A DNA stretch of 64,000 nt from NCBI GenBank assembly GCA_012932295.1, contig JAAONU010000001.1:21648461-21712460 (forward strand). Reading direction: 5' to 3'. Position numbers and translations under genes: made by a program. The notes beneath the pieces were generated by a model. It was not told the origin of the DNA. It saw nothing but the letters and a program-made list of their open reading frames with translations, and ran no database searches. Source of the stretch: Cyclina sinensis (lineage: Eukaryota; Mollusca; Bivalvia; Venerida; Veneridae). Shown piece after piece: positions 1 to 12,614 of this stretch; positions within the stretch are counted from its first letter, which is position 1, and each line of letters begins with the position of its first letter.

Positions 1-809
1 ACTTCTCGCTCATCAGTTGTCACATCCGGGGTACCACAAAGGGCAGTCTTAGGACCCACTTTATTCTTAATATATATAAACGACATCGCTTAAAATATTG
101 ATTCCACAATCAGATTGTTCGCAGATGATGAAAGGTCAAACTCTTCAAGTGGTAACTCATCACCCGTACCTTGGAGTGGACCTCTCTGAAAATATGAAGT
201 ATAATCTACATATCGATAACATCACTAGTAAATCTTCAAGTGTTCTGGGATTTATAAAAAGGAATCTTAAGCACTGTCCACTTAAGATCAAGGAAATTGC
301 ATACCAAACATTGGTTCGACCAAAATTAGAATACAGTTCAACGATCTGGAACCCGCACCAACAAAATCAAGTTAAACAAATTGAACAAATACAAAGGAAT
401 GCCGCAAGGGTTGTGTTAAATAAACCGTTGGATTTTCAAAACCCTGGGAGTGTAACGTCTATGATACAGCAGCTGAAATGTCAAACTCTGGCACAACGTA
501 GAACTATATCAGATGTGGTGTTAATGTATAAAGTTATGAATACCTTGTTGCAGTACCAACATTCTATCACCCGCAGCCAGCAAGCGTTATAAAGACAAGA
601 CACATTCATCCGCTCACATTATTGACAGTTCTAACTTGAACATCTTAAGACATTCATGCTTTTCAAGAGCAGTCTCTGTGTGGTACAGTCTTCCTGCAGC
701 AGTGGTTTCTTCTAAAACGTTGGACAGTTTCAAGTGGACAATACATCGTCCAGTGGTAGCTTGGACTGGTAAATTTGTGTACAGTGTGAAAACAAGTTGG
801 ACATTTTAA
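1..809 (+). pseudogene. 3' remnant of a non-LTR (LINE) retrotransposon reverse transcriptase
   Basis: This is the C-terminal part of a LINE reverse transcriptase, the enzyme that copies the element's RNA into a nicked target site. Frame 1 opens with an RT motif resembling SGVPQ-S-VLGP, then LIYIND, then a TAA stop at 91-93. The catalytic FADD motif follows in the same frame at 118-129. About 10-40 nt later the reading moves to frame 2, where 'YLGVDLS', 'LGFIKRNL', 'LVRPKLEYSS' and 'RNAARVV' (to 592) match the thumb and post-thumb region of Jockey/CR1-type elements. A third frame carries the usual end, 'RHSCFSRAVSVWYSLP', with a stop at 807-809. The finger and palm parts lie beyond the window edge. 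Residues between FADD and the thumb are missing, so there is an internal deletion as well as frameshifts and a stop. Clade within the LINEs is uncertain. Confidence 0.85.
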
Positions 810-1641
810 ATCACGAGCACGTTTTAAGAGCAACTGACACATACAAACTGTACAGCACGATGCAGTTTTTAAACCCATCCACTCAGCATCATGTCCGCGG
901 ATAAAGTTGAGAAAAGACGTTAAAGTGCATCTAAATGACAATTACTAGATGTGGAAGGAATGCATGAAGACATGAAAGAGTTATGATAAAAAAGTTGCTG
1001 TATTTTTTAGCTTAGAAAAGAGCGCATTGAAGATGAATGGAACTTGTCTATAAACCAATGTAAAATGTGACAATAAATTGTATGTATGGATTTCGAAAAA
1101 ATGCATAAAGCAATGAAAGAGTAATGTCGACAATTTGGTAAGTGCTTGTCATTTAATCAGGTCATCCTGAAGGTCAAGGCCACTGCAAACAATGCTATCG
1201 CTGTACATTGAAAGCCTGAGACACTGGCCATTAAATGACCTTGATAAAAAGATCAGATTACAACATGAATTGTGTACGCATTATTATCATTTTTGTTGAT
1301 ACTTGATAAAAATGGAATCCGTAAAATCGCGCTATAAGACTTTTCTGGAACTTCAGTGATGAACTTTTGCTAACACCACACCTGGAAATGTAATATGCAT
1401 TAGTATGTGTAGTATAATGCCTCACATAATTATGTCATTTAGGATGAACGCTTTATCAGTTTACTCCGGGTTGCAAAAGCCATACTGTGAAAAATTTGAA
1501 CACTTTCTTCCATTCAGCAACACTGTTGCATAAAATTTCTATGTCGCTAGAAAAATTAAGTTCGATATCAAGCATTCTGATTGAAAAATTTAGTCAAGTG
1601 GCATAAGTCCTGGTAGGTCATGAAAAAACGAGCTATATACG
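810..1641. other. Unassigned AT-rich DNA between the LINE remnant and the minisatellite
   Basis: No ORF with recognisable domains, no tandem repeat and no RNA gene was seen. It may include the LINE 3' UTR at its left end. Confidence 0.5.
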
Positions 1642-2660
1642 GCTGCGCCAAAAATGTTCATGTTTCACTGTCTGCTTCATGTATCTTAATGATAAGCTTT
1701 TACTGCACTGTCTACTGAATAACGGGTTCTGTACCATTTAAAGTGTCTACTGCATGAAGGGTTCTGCGCCATAACTGCACTATCTACTGCATGACTGGTT
1801 CGGCGCCATAATTGCACTGTCAACTGCATGACAGGTTCTGCGCCATTACTGCACTGTCTACTGCATGACGGGTTCTGTACCATTTAAAGTGTCTACTGCA
1901 TGAAGAGTTCTGCGCCATAACTGCACTATCTACTGCATGACTGGTTCGGCGCCATAATTGCACTGTCTACTGCATGACTGGTTCGGCGCATTATTGCACT
2001 GTCTACTGCATGACAGGTTCTGCGCCATTATTGCACTGTCTACTGCATGACAGGTTCTACGCCATTATTGCACTGTCTACTGCATGACAGGTTCTGCGCC
2101 ATTACTGCACTGTCTACTGCATGACGGGTTCTGTACCATTTATGCACTGTCTACTGCATAAAGGGTTCTGCGACCTAACTGCACTATCTACTGACTGGTT
2201 CGGCGCCATTATTGCACTGTCTACTGAATGACATGTTCTGCGCCATTATTATACTGTTTTCTGCATGACAGGTTCTGTGCCATTATTGCACTGTCTACGG
2301 CGCCATTATTGCACTGTCCACTGCATGACAGGTTCTGCGCCATTATTGCACTGTCTTCGGTGCCATTATTGCACTGTCCACTGCATGACGATTCTGCGCC
2401 ATTATTGCACTGTCAACTGCATGACAGGTTCTTCGCCATTATTGCACTGTCTACAGCATGACAGGTTCTGCGCCATTATTGCACTGTCTACTGCATGACG
2501 GGTTCTGCGCCATTATTGCACTGTCTACTGCATGACGGGTACTCTGCCATTATTGCACTGTCTACTGGCTGATGGGTTCTGCGCCATTACTGCACCGTCT
2601 ACTGCATGACTGGTTCTGCACCATTATTGCACTGTCTACAGCATGACGGATTCGCACGGT
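1642..2660. repeat. 37-bp minisatellite, subfamily A
   Basis: Tandem array of a 37-bp unit whose core reads CTGCATGACAGGTTCTGCG followed by CCATTATTGCACTGTCTA. There are about 27 units. Several units are shortened, for example near 2290 and 2350, where 'ctacggcgcc' replaces the middle. The first degenerate unit can be seen at 1642-1680. The short ORFs inside the array are by-products of the repeat and show no codon-level conservation. The array passes into subfamily B around 2640-2760. Confidence 0.95.
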
Positions 2661-4482
2661 CTACTACACGAAGGGCTCTGTGCCTTAATGAATTGTCTAC
2701 TTCTTGAAGGGCTTTGTGCCTTAAATGATTTATCTACTTCATGAGGGGCTCTGTGCCTTAACTGAATTGTCTACAACATGAAGGGCTCTGTGCCTTTTCT
2801 GCATTGTCTGTTACATGATGAGCTTTGTAGCTTTACTGCGTTGTCTACTGCATGAAGTGCTCTGTTCCCTTATTGCACTGTTTACTACATTAAGGGCTCT
2901 GCACCTTTGTTCCACTGTCTACTTCATGTCAATAATGCCATGTGCCATAACTGCGTTGTCTTCTACATAAAGGGCTTTGTGCCCTTATTGCCCTGTCTAC
3001 TTCATGAAGGTTTCTGTGCCTTTATTGCACTGTCTTCGACCTGAAGAGCTCTGTGCCCTAACTGCATTGTCAACTACATGAAGGGCTTTGTGCCCTTTTT
3101 GCCCTGTCTACTACATGAAGGGCTCTGTGCCTTAACTATATTGTCTACTTCATCAAGGGCTCTGTGCCTTTATTGCGCTGTCTACTACATGAAGGGCTCC
3201 CGCCTTTATTGCACTGTTTCCTACATGAATGGCTCTACACCTTTATTGCACTGTCTATTACATGAAAGGGCTATGCGCCTTTACTGCATTTTCAACTGTA
3301 TGAAGAGCTCTGTTCCTTTTTTGCGCTGTCTACTTCATGAAGGGCTCCCCGCCTTTATTGCACTGTTTCCTACATGAATGGCTCTACACCTTTATTGCAC
3401 TGTCTATTACATGAAAGGGCTCTGCGCCTTTACTGCACTGTCTACTATATGAAGGGCTCTGTGCCTTTACTGCACTGTCTAATATATGAAGTGCTCTGCG
3501 CCTTTACTGCACTGTCTACTATATGAAGGGCTCTGCGCCTTTACTGCACTGTCTACTATATGAAGTGCTCTGCGCCTTTACTGCATTGTCTATTACATGA
3601 ATGACTTTGTGCCTTAACTGCATTGTCTATTACAATAAGAGTTCTGTGCCTTTACTGCGCTGTCTACTATATAAGTGCTGTGTGACTTTACTGCATTGTC
3701 TAGTACCTGAAGGACTCTGTACCATAATGGGACCGTCTACTACATGACGGGCTCTAAACCTTTATTGCACTGTCTACTACATGATGGTTTCTGTGCCTTT
3801 ATTGCACTGTCTACTACATGAAGGACTCTGAACCTTTATTGAACTGTCTACTACATGAAGGGTTTTGGACCTTTATTGCACTGTCTACTACATGAAGGTT
3901 TCCGTGCCTTTATTGCACTGTCTACTTCATGAAGGTTTATGTGCCTTTATTGCATTATCTACTACATAAGGACTCTGGACCTTTATTGCACTGTCTACTA
4001 CATGAAGGGCTTTGGACCTTCATCACTGTGTACTACATGAAGGTTTCTGTGCATTTATTGCACTGTCTACTTCATGAAGGTTTCTGTGCCCTTATTGCAC
4101 TATCTAGTACATGAAGGGCTTTGTACCTTTATTGCACAGTCTACTACATGAAGGGCTTTGTGCCTTTATCGCACTGTCTACTTCATGAAGGTTTCTGTGC
4201 ATTTATTGCACTGTCTACTACACGAAGGTTTCTGTGCCTTTATTGCACTGTCTACTACATGAAGGTTATTGTGCCTTTATTGCACTGTCTGCTACATGAA
4301 GGCCTTGTGCCTTTATTGCTTTGTCTACATTATGAAGCTTCTGTGCCTTTATTGCACTGCTTACTACATGAAGCTTCTGTGCCTTAAATGCATTGTCTAC
4401 TACATAAAGGGCTCTTCATTTTTACTGCACTGTCAACTGTATGCAGTTATAATATTTTCTGCACTTTCTACTGCATTATCGG
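2661..4482. repeat. 37-bp minisatellite, subfamily B
   Basis: This continues the array with a diverged unit: CTACATGAAGGGCTCTGTG followed by CCTTTATTGCACTGTCTA, about 49 units. Phase and the shared 'TGCACTGTCTACT' core are unchanged from subfamily A, so both come from one ancestral unit. Substitutions such as GGGCTCT versus GGTTTCT cluster in neighbouring units, which suggests local amplification. Because 37 is not a multiple of 3, each unit shifts the reading frame. ORFs of 60-100 codons arise here by chance. Confidence 0.95.
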
Positions 4483-4814
4483 TTAGAAACGTTTTTTACA
4501 CTGTTTGTTGTAACCTGAGTGAACTTGTTGAATGCAAATCGGGAGTGGTAAATTTTTGAAATACTAGAATTAAGTTATTTATTTATTTTTGAATCACTGA
4601 AAATGAACGATAAGTAAAGTTTCGATACTATAACAATAACTCATATGTTACACAAAGTGGACTCAGCACTTGGATCCGTAAGACCTTATGAATTGGGTGG
4701 CTGTCAGTCTCTTCAATGAGTTTGTCAGAGAGGTCCGAATCATTGAGCGCGCTTTCGCTTTCCTACATGCAGCGCTTACTCTGTCTTCATTTTAATCACT
4801 GTAAGACAAGAACT
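4483..4814. other. Short unassigned gap
   Basis: AT-rich sequence between the minisatellite and the TIR element. Nothing recognisable was seen. Confidence 0.5.
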
Positions 4815-4820
4815 TATATC

Positions 4821-5465
4821 TATGGTGGCACTACATGCATTAGTCTTTTCTTTATTGCAGTTTTCTTTTTCTCGTTCGCTTGAGATTATAACTCAAGGGA
4901 ACGACTTAGTCATCCGTGGTAACGAGTTAATAAGTCGTGGGAACGAGATAAAAAGGAAAGTGCAATTTTAAGAAAAAAAGGTATTGCATCGCTAAAAATA
5001 TATAACAGAGTTGTGTTAAGAAAAAAAATCTTTATAGTGTAGAAAAAAGGGTAGTTTGATAAAAGTATTGCACTGAATAAAAACTGACGAAAATCTTGCA
5101 ATCTCGTTACCAAGACATAGTTTACTCGTTCCAACGACAAAGCTTACTCGTACCAACGACATAGCTAACTCGTTCCCATGAGTTAGTAAGTCTTTCTCTC
5201 GAAATAGCTAGCATGCAGTTCTGTTTCTTTTACTGCACTATTCTTTATATTTAACTCTTTTCTTTTTTAATGCGCATTTTTCTTCGTTAGTACAATACTT
5301 AAAAAAAACACTTCATTTTTTATCTCGTTCCCACGGCTAAGTAACTCGTTACTACGACATAAATAGTTGTTCCGTCGAGTAAGTATCTTGTTGGCACGAG
5401 TAAACAAACAGAGACGAGCAATTGAAATAGAAAATACTAGTGCACGCCACCTCAGTGCCACCATA
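4821..5465. mobile_element. Non-autonomous TIR DNA element, copy 1 (645 bp)
   Basis: The left end begins TATGGTGGCACTACATGCA. The right end reads, on the other strand, TATGGTGGCACTGAGGTGG. A 6-bp direct repeat TATATC lies immediately outside both ends (4815-4820 and 5466-5471), as expected for a target-site duplication. The interior holds repeated short palindromic modules such as CTCGTTCCCACGAG and 'gagttagtaagtcg', alternating with A- and T-rich blocks near 'gtgcaatt'. There is no transposase ORF, so the element depended on a partner elsewhere. The same family occurs at 33472-34201 with better-preserved ends and its own 6-bp duplication. The superfamily cannot be fixed from sequence alone; a 6-bp duplication is unusual and would fit families such as IS3EU or Dada. 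Confidence 0.8.
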
Positions 5466-5471
5466 TATATC

Positions 5472-8400
5472 TGCTTTGAGAAGAACAACTTGACGTCTCA
5501 ATTATATATCAGAAAAGGCAACTAAATAAAACGATTCCAGTATGTCTGATATAGTGGAAACTGTCACGTCATTAATGTGTTATAAATGTCTATCTCTTTG
5601 CAGTACACTTTTTACGGTGATTGAAATGTACTATAATAAAAGATTGAAAAGAAAAGTACAAATGGAATGGCATGTATAGCGTCTGTACGACTTTTACGCC
5701 TGGTCGAAATACAAAACATACAAAAGGCAAAGATAATACTCAGGTATTGCTTAGTAGCATTTTAATTACATACCTGCAGATTTACTTAAACAGATTTAAG
5801 AAGTAAAAGAGACATACAATATTAAAGAAGTAAAAAGACGAAATGTATTTTAAAGTTTCCTAATTCTTTTAGGAGGAATCTACAGTGAGGTCGTTTCACA
5901 TTTGTAAACAAGAGCCACAGATTTCGGGTCATTGAATGAAAAAATAGCTTGATATACTATAGTTTCGTACAATTTTATAACATCAGAATAAATGTACAAA
6001 TTCAAACAACCGTTCAAATCCGTTTTTTCTTCAGTTCAAAATTGAAAAACCCGGAATACTGAAATGTACCTCGTTCACGTATCTTCTTCATTTCAAGTAA
6101 ATGTTCGAGGAAAAATAACTTAATAAGATGATATGTCCGATATTCAGACAGCTTTTTAAATGTCTTTTATCAGTTATAACGTTGACAGAGATTTCTCAGT
6201 GTAAAGCAGTCTTAAAATAAAGCTTATGATTTACTGGTTTTTCTTAACATATAAATATGTAGCATTTGAGCCTTTAAACAGCATATAACTGAGGTCAGGA
6301 AGATCTGGTAAATGGGTCAAAGATTTATGGGTGAAACAAGGAGAAAAGTTAGTGAAATCAGGAACAATTTGAAGTCCATGTTAACTGAATATATTGGTGT
6401 CTGGAATTATTGCAGAAAATTTACTTTAAAAAACCACTTAAGAACATTTTTTATCATTTTCATAGTTAGGACTAACATAATTAAAAAGTTAGATAAAAGT
6501 GTGGTTTATTAGAATGGTGAATTATGTTTGAAGACAGATGTCTAATACACAATTTCTAAAGAATTGTAAAAAAAGTAAAACAATTTCTCAAACTTTTCAT
6601 ATTTAACTCTCAGTCATTATAATAAAACTGATTAAATACAGTTAAATTAATGATTTTGTTATCTTTTTATTAAATTTACGTGTTGGCTACTTTTGCCTAC
6701 TTTCTATAAATTTATATATAAAATTATGCATTAACTTGATTTATTTATGGCCATTATACTCATAATTATTTTTATTCCTGAAAATTCGCTTAAATATGCT
6801 TTTGTTTATTTTTTTAAAGTATTTTATATTACGTTTGATCTTGCCTGATTATTGTTATGGTGATAAATATTTTAGTTTTCCTTATCAGATTGAGGTCATA
6901 TAAATTAAGCCCCGCTTTTTTCTGTTTGATTTATAAGCAGATGTAACGTTACTGTAACGTTTGTGTTTTTGCAAATAATTGTAACGAAAGAAAAACGGTT
7001 AAAGCCTTTTATTTTAAGATCTAAACTACTAAATTTCCTTTGTATAACGTTTACATGTTCTGATGTATTGTTCTTCATCGTTTTGTTGACTAACAATATT
7101 TAAAAAAGAGATCAATGGCACTATCTTTTCAATATTCCGCTTTATTTTACGATGGCAAACACATCTGTTTCAACCTGTCTTTTATTTATTTAATTATTCA
7201 GTTGTTCATCATTTATTTTTTTTAGATTTGATCTCTTTACAAAGAACTGCTCACTACATTCTTTATCTCAATATTTACGTTAAAATTCTGAAAAATAAGG
7301 TTAACTCTTAAATAACGTTTGAACGAGTTGCTTTTTTTAATGTAATGAATGTCAACACGCACTAAAACATATTTTAAGTTCGGTAAAACATTCATTTATG
7401 CTTTAGAGTGAATGAATAAGCAAGCTCTTGAAGGTTTTGTGATCTGCAGTTTGTTTTTTGAGATCAAATGAATATCATCTTGCCATAATTTGTTGAAATA
7501 TTCTTTACTTAAAGTAGTTACATGAAGGTACTCTAAGTCTACCACGAAAAGTCAAACAGATGAAGAAGATAAAGAATTGCTGCATATAAAAATGGTTTGC
7601 AAGTTTGCTAGTCTGTCAAGATACCTTTTCATACCCATTTCTGAATTGTTGTGTTTATAACAAATAGATAGATAGATACTTTTATTTCCTCCAGTACTGA
7701 AGAGCAATTGATATTTTAATAGCTGTGACAGATGATGATTGTCTTGACCATAATAAGTAGTTGAAACTATATTTTGTTCAATTGCATTGCAGAAAGTTAC
7801 ACATTTATGAGAGATTATATGACTTAGCATTCACCGCTGGCGCAGTAATTATTATCAATCGAATTTAATCAGTAGAAACCAGTAAGTTGCTTAGTGACGC
7901 ATTAATAAATTTTAAATTCATTATTGGTCGCGCTGCTGCACCGCGCCTGACTAATTTGATTTTATATGTATATACTACTCATTTCAGGCTCAAGTTTTTT
8001 TTTGGTCGCACACTTTCCCTCACCCCCGTAGCTGCAGTCAGACCGCAGGCAGTTTGCAGGAAATCAGACAGAACATAAAAGCTGCAATTCGGCAGTACGA
8101 TGCCAGAAGATTAAACTCGCGTGTCATGCAATGTTCGCATCGTTGTTGGAAAAGGAGCTTCAAGCATTTGCAAGGTCATGATAGCTGTGCAACTGTCTTA
8201 CAAAATTGGAACACAGCCTGAAAATTAATCTTAGGAATTGAAGAACTTTTGTGCAACAACCGCATGCCCCGGCTGCTTCAGAAACATTGGACGTGATTAG
8301 CTTTTTCATAGGTTTCCGCTACGAATTGTGAAATGTTCAAATGCAAGAAATGATCTTTACATCTTGTGTTTCCCTTTGGACAGAATGATGGATTACCTTA

Positions 8401-9410
8401 AGTGGTTCTATCTTTAAATAGGTGGAGTCAGACACATGCATAGCCTCCTGCAAATCCGTGTGACAGCCGCATATTTTGCGTGAGCCTGTGTCTATCTTAT
8501 GCTAGTGCTCGAGACAGCGCATAAAAACCCTTGTGGCAGCCATAAGGTCTTCGTTCAGCTGCCTTGGGGCTTTACAGGGCAAGCGTAACTTAACTGACAG
8601 CCTTTTCGGTGAGACAACGTAATTGTTTTTACAACCCATTGGCTTAGGTTGCCTTGCAGCAGCTTTGTCTCATTTCAAAACATGTTACATTTCGCAGAAA
8701 AGGTCATCATGTCAAGAGGATGGTCTGCGATGTTGCTATCATCCAGTGGCTTTTTGATTTTGTCAGAGGATTTTGGGGCAGCCATTCGTAACCAGATATT
8801 TTTGCCATAGCAAGAATCAATCGAAAACAGGTGTACGGCAGCCGCAATTGTGATATGAAATAGGCTATAAATATGTATGCACTTCCTGTTATGCACAGAT
8901 TATAAAATAATGTGACGTTGTGAATATAATATGCTCAAGCACACACACTAAAATGAAATGTTATTAAACCATATTGTCAAGTAATATGGGGTTTTTAAAT
9001 AAGCTCTTAATATTTACAGCAACAGCTCTTAGAGAAACTGTGTGATTATCTAAACAGATTGGGCATTTTCAAGCTCATTGTCGAGTTCAATTTAAATTAA
9101 ATTATCTGTCAGAAAAATAGTTTAAACAGTAAATATTAAAAGGTATTACGTCAATGAAAATAAAGAAAAACATTAAATTTATCATAAAGCTTCTGATGAT
9201 AAAATAAATCTAATAACCGTCGGTGGATCAATTCTCAACTTATAGCTAACTGCACACACACAAACTGAAAGCTGGCATTTTTGTAATTATAGTTTTTGTA
9301 TCGTAAAGAAGCACTAAAATAAATAAACATCTGTGCTTCGAATTTTTATAGCAGTTACAAAGCAGAATTACTCACAAGAACAATTTGTAGGAATTTGAAA
9401 TTTATCTAAA
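5472..9410. other. Unassigned AT-rich DNA
   Basis: Nearly 4 kb without a supported gene. ORFs stay below about 95 codons, show no recognisable domains and have very AT-rich, low-complexity composition. A short (TAGA) run is near 7665. No convincing promoter, tRNA or splice-bounded exon was seen. Confidence 0.5.
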
Positions 9411-9960
9411 TGACAAGAGGACAAGTTGTCCTGAATCGCTCACTTGAGGGCGAATTGCCATAGAACTTTTAGCATTTCACCGTGATGTACGAATTTGACA
9501 TTCACATAATAGCTTAAAATCAGTATATTTTTGTAATTCAAAGAGCACATAACTCAGATACCAAGTATATGATGTTATGTACAAAAAGCTCTTCTTATTG
9601 TCTCAGTTCTGAACAATTACTTGAAAATTTGCATGCTACAATCTAAACATAACAAAATAAAACATTTATTTAGTAAAACAAGGGAAAACAACTCTTGACA
9701 TAAGAGCAAATCATATATATCGTCAATCTCATCTGAGGTTTTAAAACCATATTCATTGTATTCAAGTTTTGATAAGATTGCGTTAGACATATTCTTAATG
9801 GGGTGTAAAACAAGGTCAAATACATTTTGTTAGTAAAACAAGAGACCATAATTTTTCAAAATAAGGTCCCACATAACCAATCGTCAACGGGATTTAAGAG
9901 TTTGTGCCAGTAAAATTATGTCTGAATAAAATTCCTTCAGACGCTTTCATGGAACCAGGG
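9411..9960. repeat. Probable dispersed molluscan repeat fragment
   Basis: The segment starts with 'aagaggacaagttgtcctg' followed by 'aatcgctcac', a signature I recognise from dispersed repeats in molluscan genomes (family knowledge, not searched here). Downstream, 'ttagtaaaacaag' recurs at about 9670 and 9830. Right boundary uncertain. Confidence 0.4.
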
Positions 9961-10084
9961 CCTTAATTGAGAGGGAATGGACACTCCTTATCAATCGAAA
10001 GAATAACCAAAATATGCTGACGCGTGTTCAACTGTTAATCTTTTAACGGAAAATTGATCGATAATGGATCATCTATCGTTGATC

Positions 10085-10505
10085 AGCGGTAAGTTTGAAT
10101 GCACCTAGTCTAGAAAAACATTGTTTTTTTGTCAATAATAGGCTGATTTTCATAATCTAAAATTTTTAAGAAAGAAGAAACATTTACCTTTTTTTATATC
10201 TTTTTTCACTTCAACAACGGAAGTTTTTCTTGTCAGCCGACGAGTAAAAGACGACAACTCAATACCTTTTTCTTTCTTTTTTGTTACTATCTACAGTTGG
10301 TTAGCGGGAAGCTGGCATGCAATGCTCGCACCTAGTTTACAAAAACATCGGTCTTTTTGTCAATAATGGGCGTATTTTCAAAATTTTAAATTTGTAAGAA
10401 AGAAGAAACATCCACCTTTAAAAATTATTAATTTCTACTTCAACCACTGAAGATTTATTTCCAAGCGGACGAGTAAAAGACAACTCATTATGCTTTTCTC
10501 TTTTT
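10085..10505 (+). repeat. Two diverged direct copies of a ~195-bp sequence
   Basis: Copy 1 (about 10085-10285) and copy 2 (about 10310-10505) share, in order, 'cacctagt', 'aaaaacat', 'tttttgtcaataat', 'aagaaagaagaaaca', 'cttcaac' and 'acgagtaaaagac', then a T-rich tail. They form an old tandem duplication of non-coding sequence. Confidence 0.75.
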
Positions 10506-11252
10506 TGGGTAAAACATTCTGTCTCCATTTGATGAAAGCACAATATTCAACTATCCATTATGAAGTTAATATGAAGAGAAGGTTGGAAACCTTATATCCA
10601 GATCCCAATATCGTCCAAGTAGAGTGCGATGCAATTCATATTTAGTGTTTTTATACAGTCTGTTTGCATTGATACCACCCGAAATTCGGTATGTTGATGA
10701 TCACTGAATGACTGAATTTTCGAAAAAAACTGCTGTTTACAGTGTTTTATTTCATAAACAAACAGAAATAGGAATAAAAGATACACTGTACAGCTCAGTT
10801 CTATGTCCACTAAACAACTTCCATCTAATGCCGACTTATTTAGTAACTCCATTTTCTTCTGATATCCCCCGAAAGTTGACCAGATAACAAGAATCTGTAC
10901 ATACTTTCAGCAATTTTGGAAAACAACGATTCAATTTTAGTATCGATTTTATTGTTTTTGAAGCAGCTGCGTTGAAAAATAACAAACCAGATAATCAAAA
11001 CAACATGGAAATATTTATTTTACTAATTCGGCTAGAGTTCGCACTAAAATTTCTTACTTCAATTTTTTTTTCAGCATTTGATTATACTATTGTATAAGCA
11101 ACAACACATACTATCCACCACCAAGGTATTTATAAAGAACCATCTGCGCATGCCAGCGACACCATATTTTCGCAATTTTCGAGTGTCCATTCCCTCTTAA
11201 TTAAGACCCTGATAGAACAGTGAAAACAAGATACAAATAAGCATTTTTTTCT
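10506..11252. other. Unassigned AT-rich DNA
   Basis: No gene, tandem repeat or structural RNA was recognised between the duplicated block and the 39-bp minisatellite. Confidence 0.5.
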
Positions 11253-11525
11253 AAACAAAGGCTCGTTACTCTCGATAAACTGGTCCGATATAAACAAAGG
11301 CTCGTTATTCTCGATAAACTGCTCTGATATAAACAAAGGCTCGTTACTCTCGATAAACTGGTCCGATATAAACAAAGGCTCGTTATTCTCGATAAACTGC
11401 TCTGATATAAACAAAGGCTCGTTATTCTCGATAAACTGGTCCGATATAAACAAAGACTCGTTACTCGCGATAAACTGGTCCGATATAAACAAAGGCTCGT
11501 TTCTCTCGATAAACTGGTCCGATAT
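11253..11525. repeat. 39-bp minisatellite, seven units
   Basis: Seven consecutive 39-bp units begin AAACAAAGGCTCGTTA and end GATAAACTGGTCCGATAT. Units 1-4 alternate between two variants (TTACTCTC...GGTCCG and TTATTCTC...GCTCTG), a hint of 78-bp higher-order duplication. As 39 is a multiple of 3, the minus strand stays open across the array with a 13-residue period (core 'NEPLFISDQF'). Nothing beside the array supports a protein gene, so the ORF is treated as a repeat artefact. Confidence 0.95.
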
Positions 11526-12403
11526 AAACCCTAATCGAACAGATTAGAGATCGTGTGCCCAACATGAAAACAAGGTTAACAAAGCATTTAGAAAAGCAAG
11601 AGCCCATAACCTAATACTTAGTACTCTGATCTAGCCTGTAATCGAATTCATCTGCAGGAGATGTTTTGTCAGTAAGCATCGTGTCTAAGATTGCCTCAGC
11701 AATGATCCGGCTAAAGTGTAAGCAAGGTCCAATATAGCAATTTTTGCAAAATATGGGCCCGTAACCCACTTAATTGTACATGCTGGTCTAATCTACCCTT
11801 TAATAGAGCATTTTATTACGAAATACATTATGCTAGAGTTTAAGATTGCTTAACGGATGTTCATGCTAAGCATTCCATACTACTTCTTTTGTTTCATTTC
11901 GATGCATTAAGGTGTTGGAGAAATATTAAAGAAATACATCGCAGAGAGAAAAAAATTAGGCGTGCCTGTTAAGAGGGTGAGAGATAAACTTCCGGATTCT
12001 TTTCGTACTAAAATGTACTTAAACTTTTACCTGTTAGCAATGTACAACGAGGAAAATTAAAAACTAATTCTCTGTTGAATGGTTGGATATTACAGACACA
12101 CTTAGTTATGACAGGTTCGAGCACTTATTGCGTGATTAGTAACAGTTCTGATTGAAATAAATCTATATGATGTTCAAAAGTTTAGAAAGAAAATGTTGTC
12201 TGTGATGTTGAATATGTTTTTATTTCAAACATAAAAAATAGACACTCTACTTCGTAAATTTAAACAGGCAAATTATAAGATAACAATGAAAAGTCTGATA
12301 ATCATATACATAGCTGGAAATAACGTTTTTCCTTTTACAATACATTGTTGTGTTTCATTTTAGATTATCAAATTCACATTTTTTGCCCGCACTTAATATG
12401 GGA
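11526..12403. other. Unassigned AT-rich DNA
   Basis: No ORF with recognisable content and no repeat structure was seen. Confidence 0.5.
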
Positions 12404-12520
12404 AATGGTGTATGTTTTAAGCGAAAAACGAAATTAACCAAAAGAGAGATAAATCCTAATGACCTTAGGCAGCTGTGGTTTTCTAGTAACCACATTACAA
12501 TTCTGCTTTTTTCAGTTTAA
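12404..12520. repeat. Direct repeat outside the LTR element, left copy
   Basis: About 115 bp starting 'atggtgtatgttttaagcg', with 'agctgtggttttctagtaac' inside and a pyrimidine tract ending in CAG. A clear copy in the same orientation lies at 18025-18135, on the other side of the 5.2-kb LTR element. Both copies lie outside the element's target-site duplication, so they belong to the host region or to an older repeat. Confidence 0.8.
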
Positions 12521-12614
12521 GAAATGTTTTCCGTCATAATTCAAATAGCAAATCAGTTTTTCAAGGAGATTGGTGATAACTAAAGTTTCTCACATAAATA
12601 GTTGTCAATAATGT

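Noticed and set aside
1686..4559. Several ORFs of 60-99 codons inside the 37-bp array
   Set aside because: They follow the 37-codon period imposed by the repeat, occur on both strands and share no codon-position bias.
11130..11492. 120-codon minus-strand ORF with 13-residue repeats
   Set aside because: Produced by a 39-bp minisatellite; no flanking coding sequence, promoter or known protein family.
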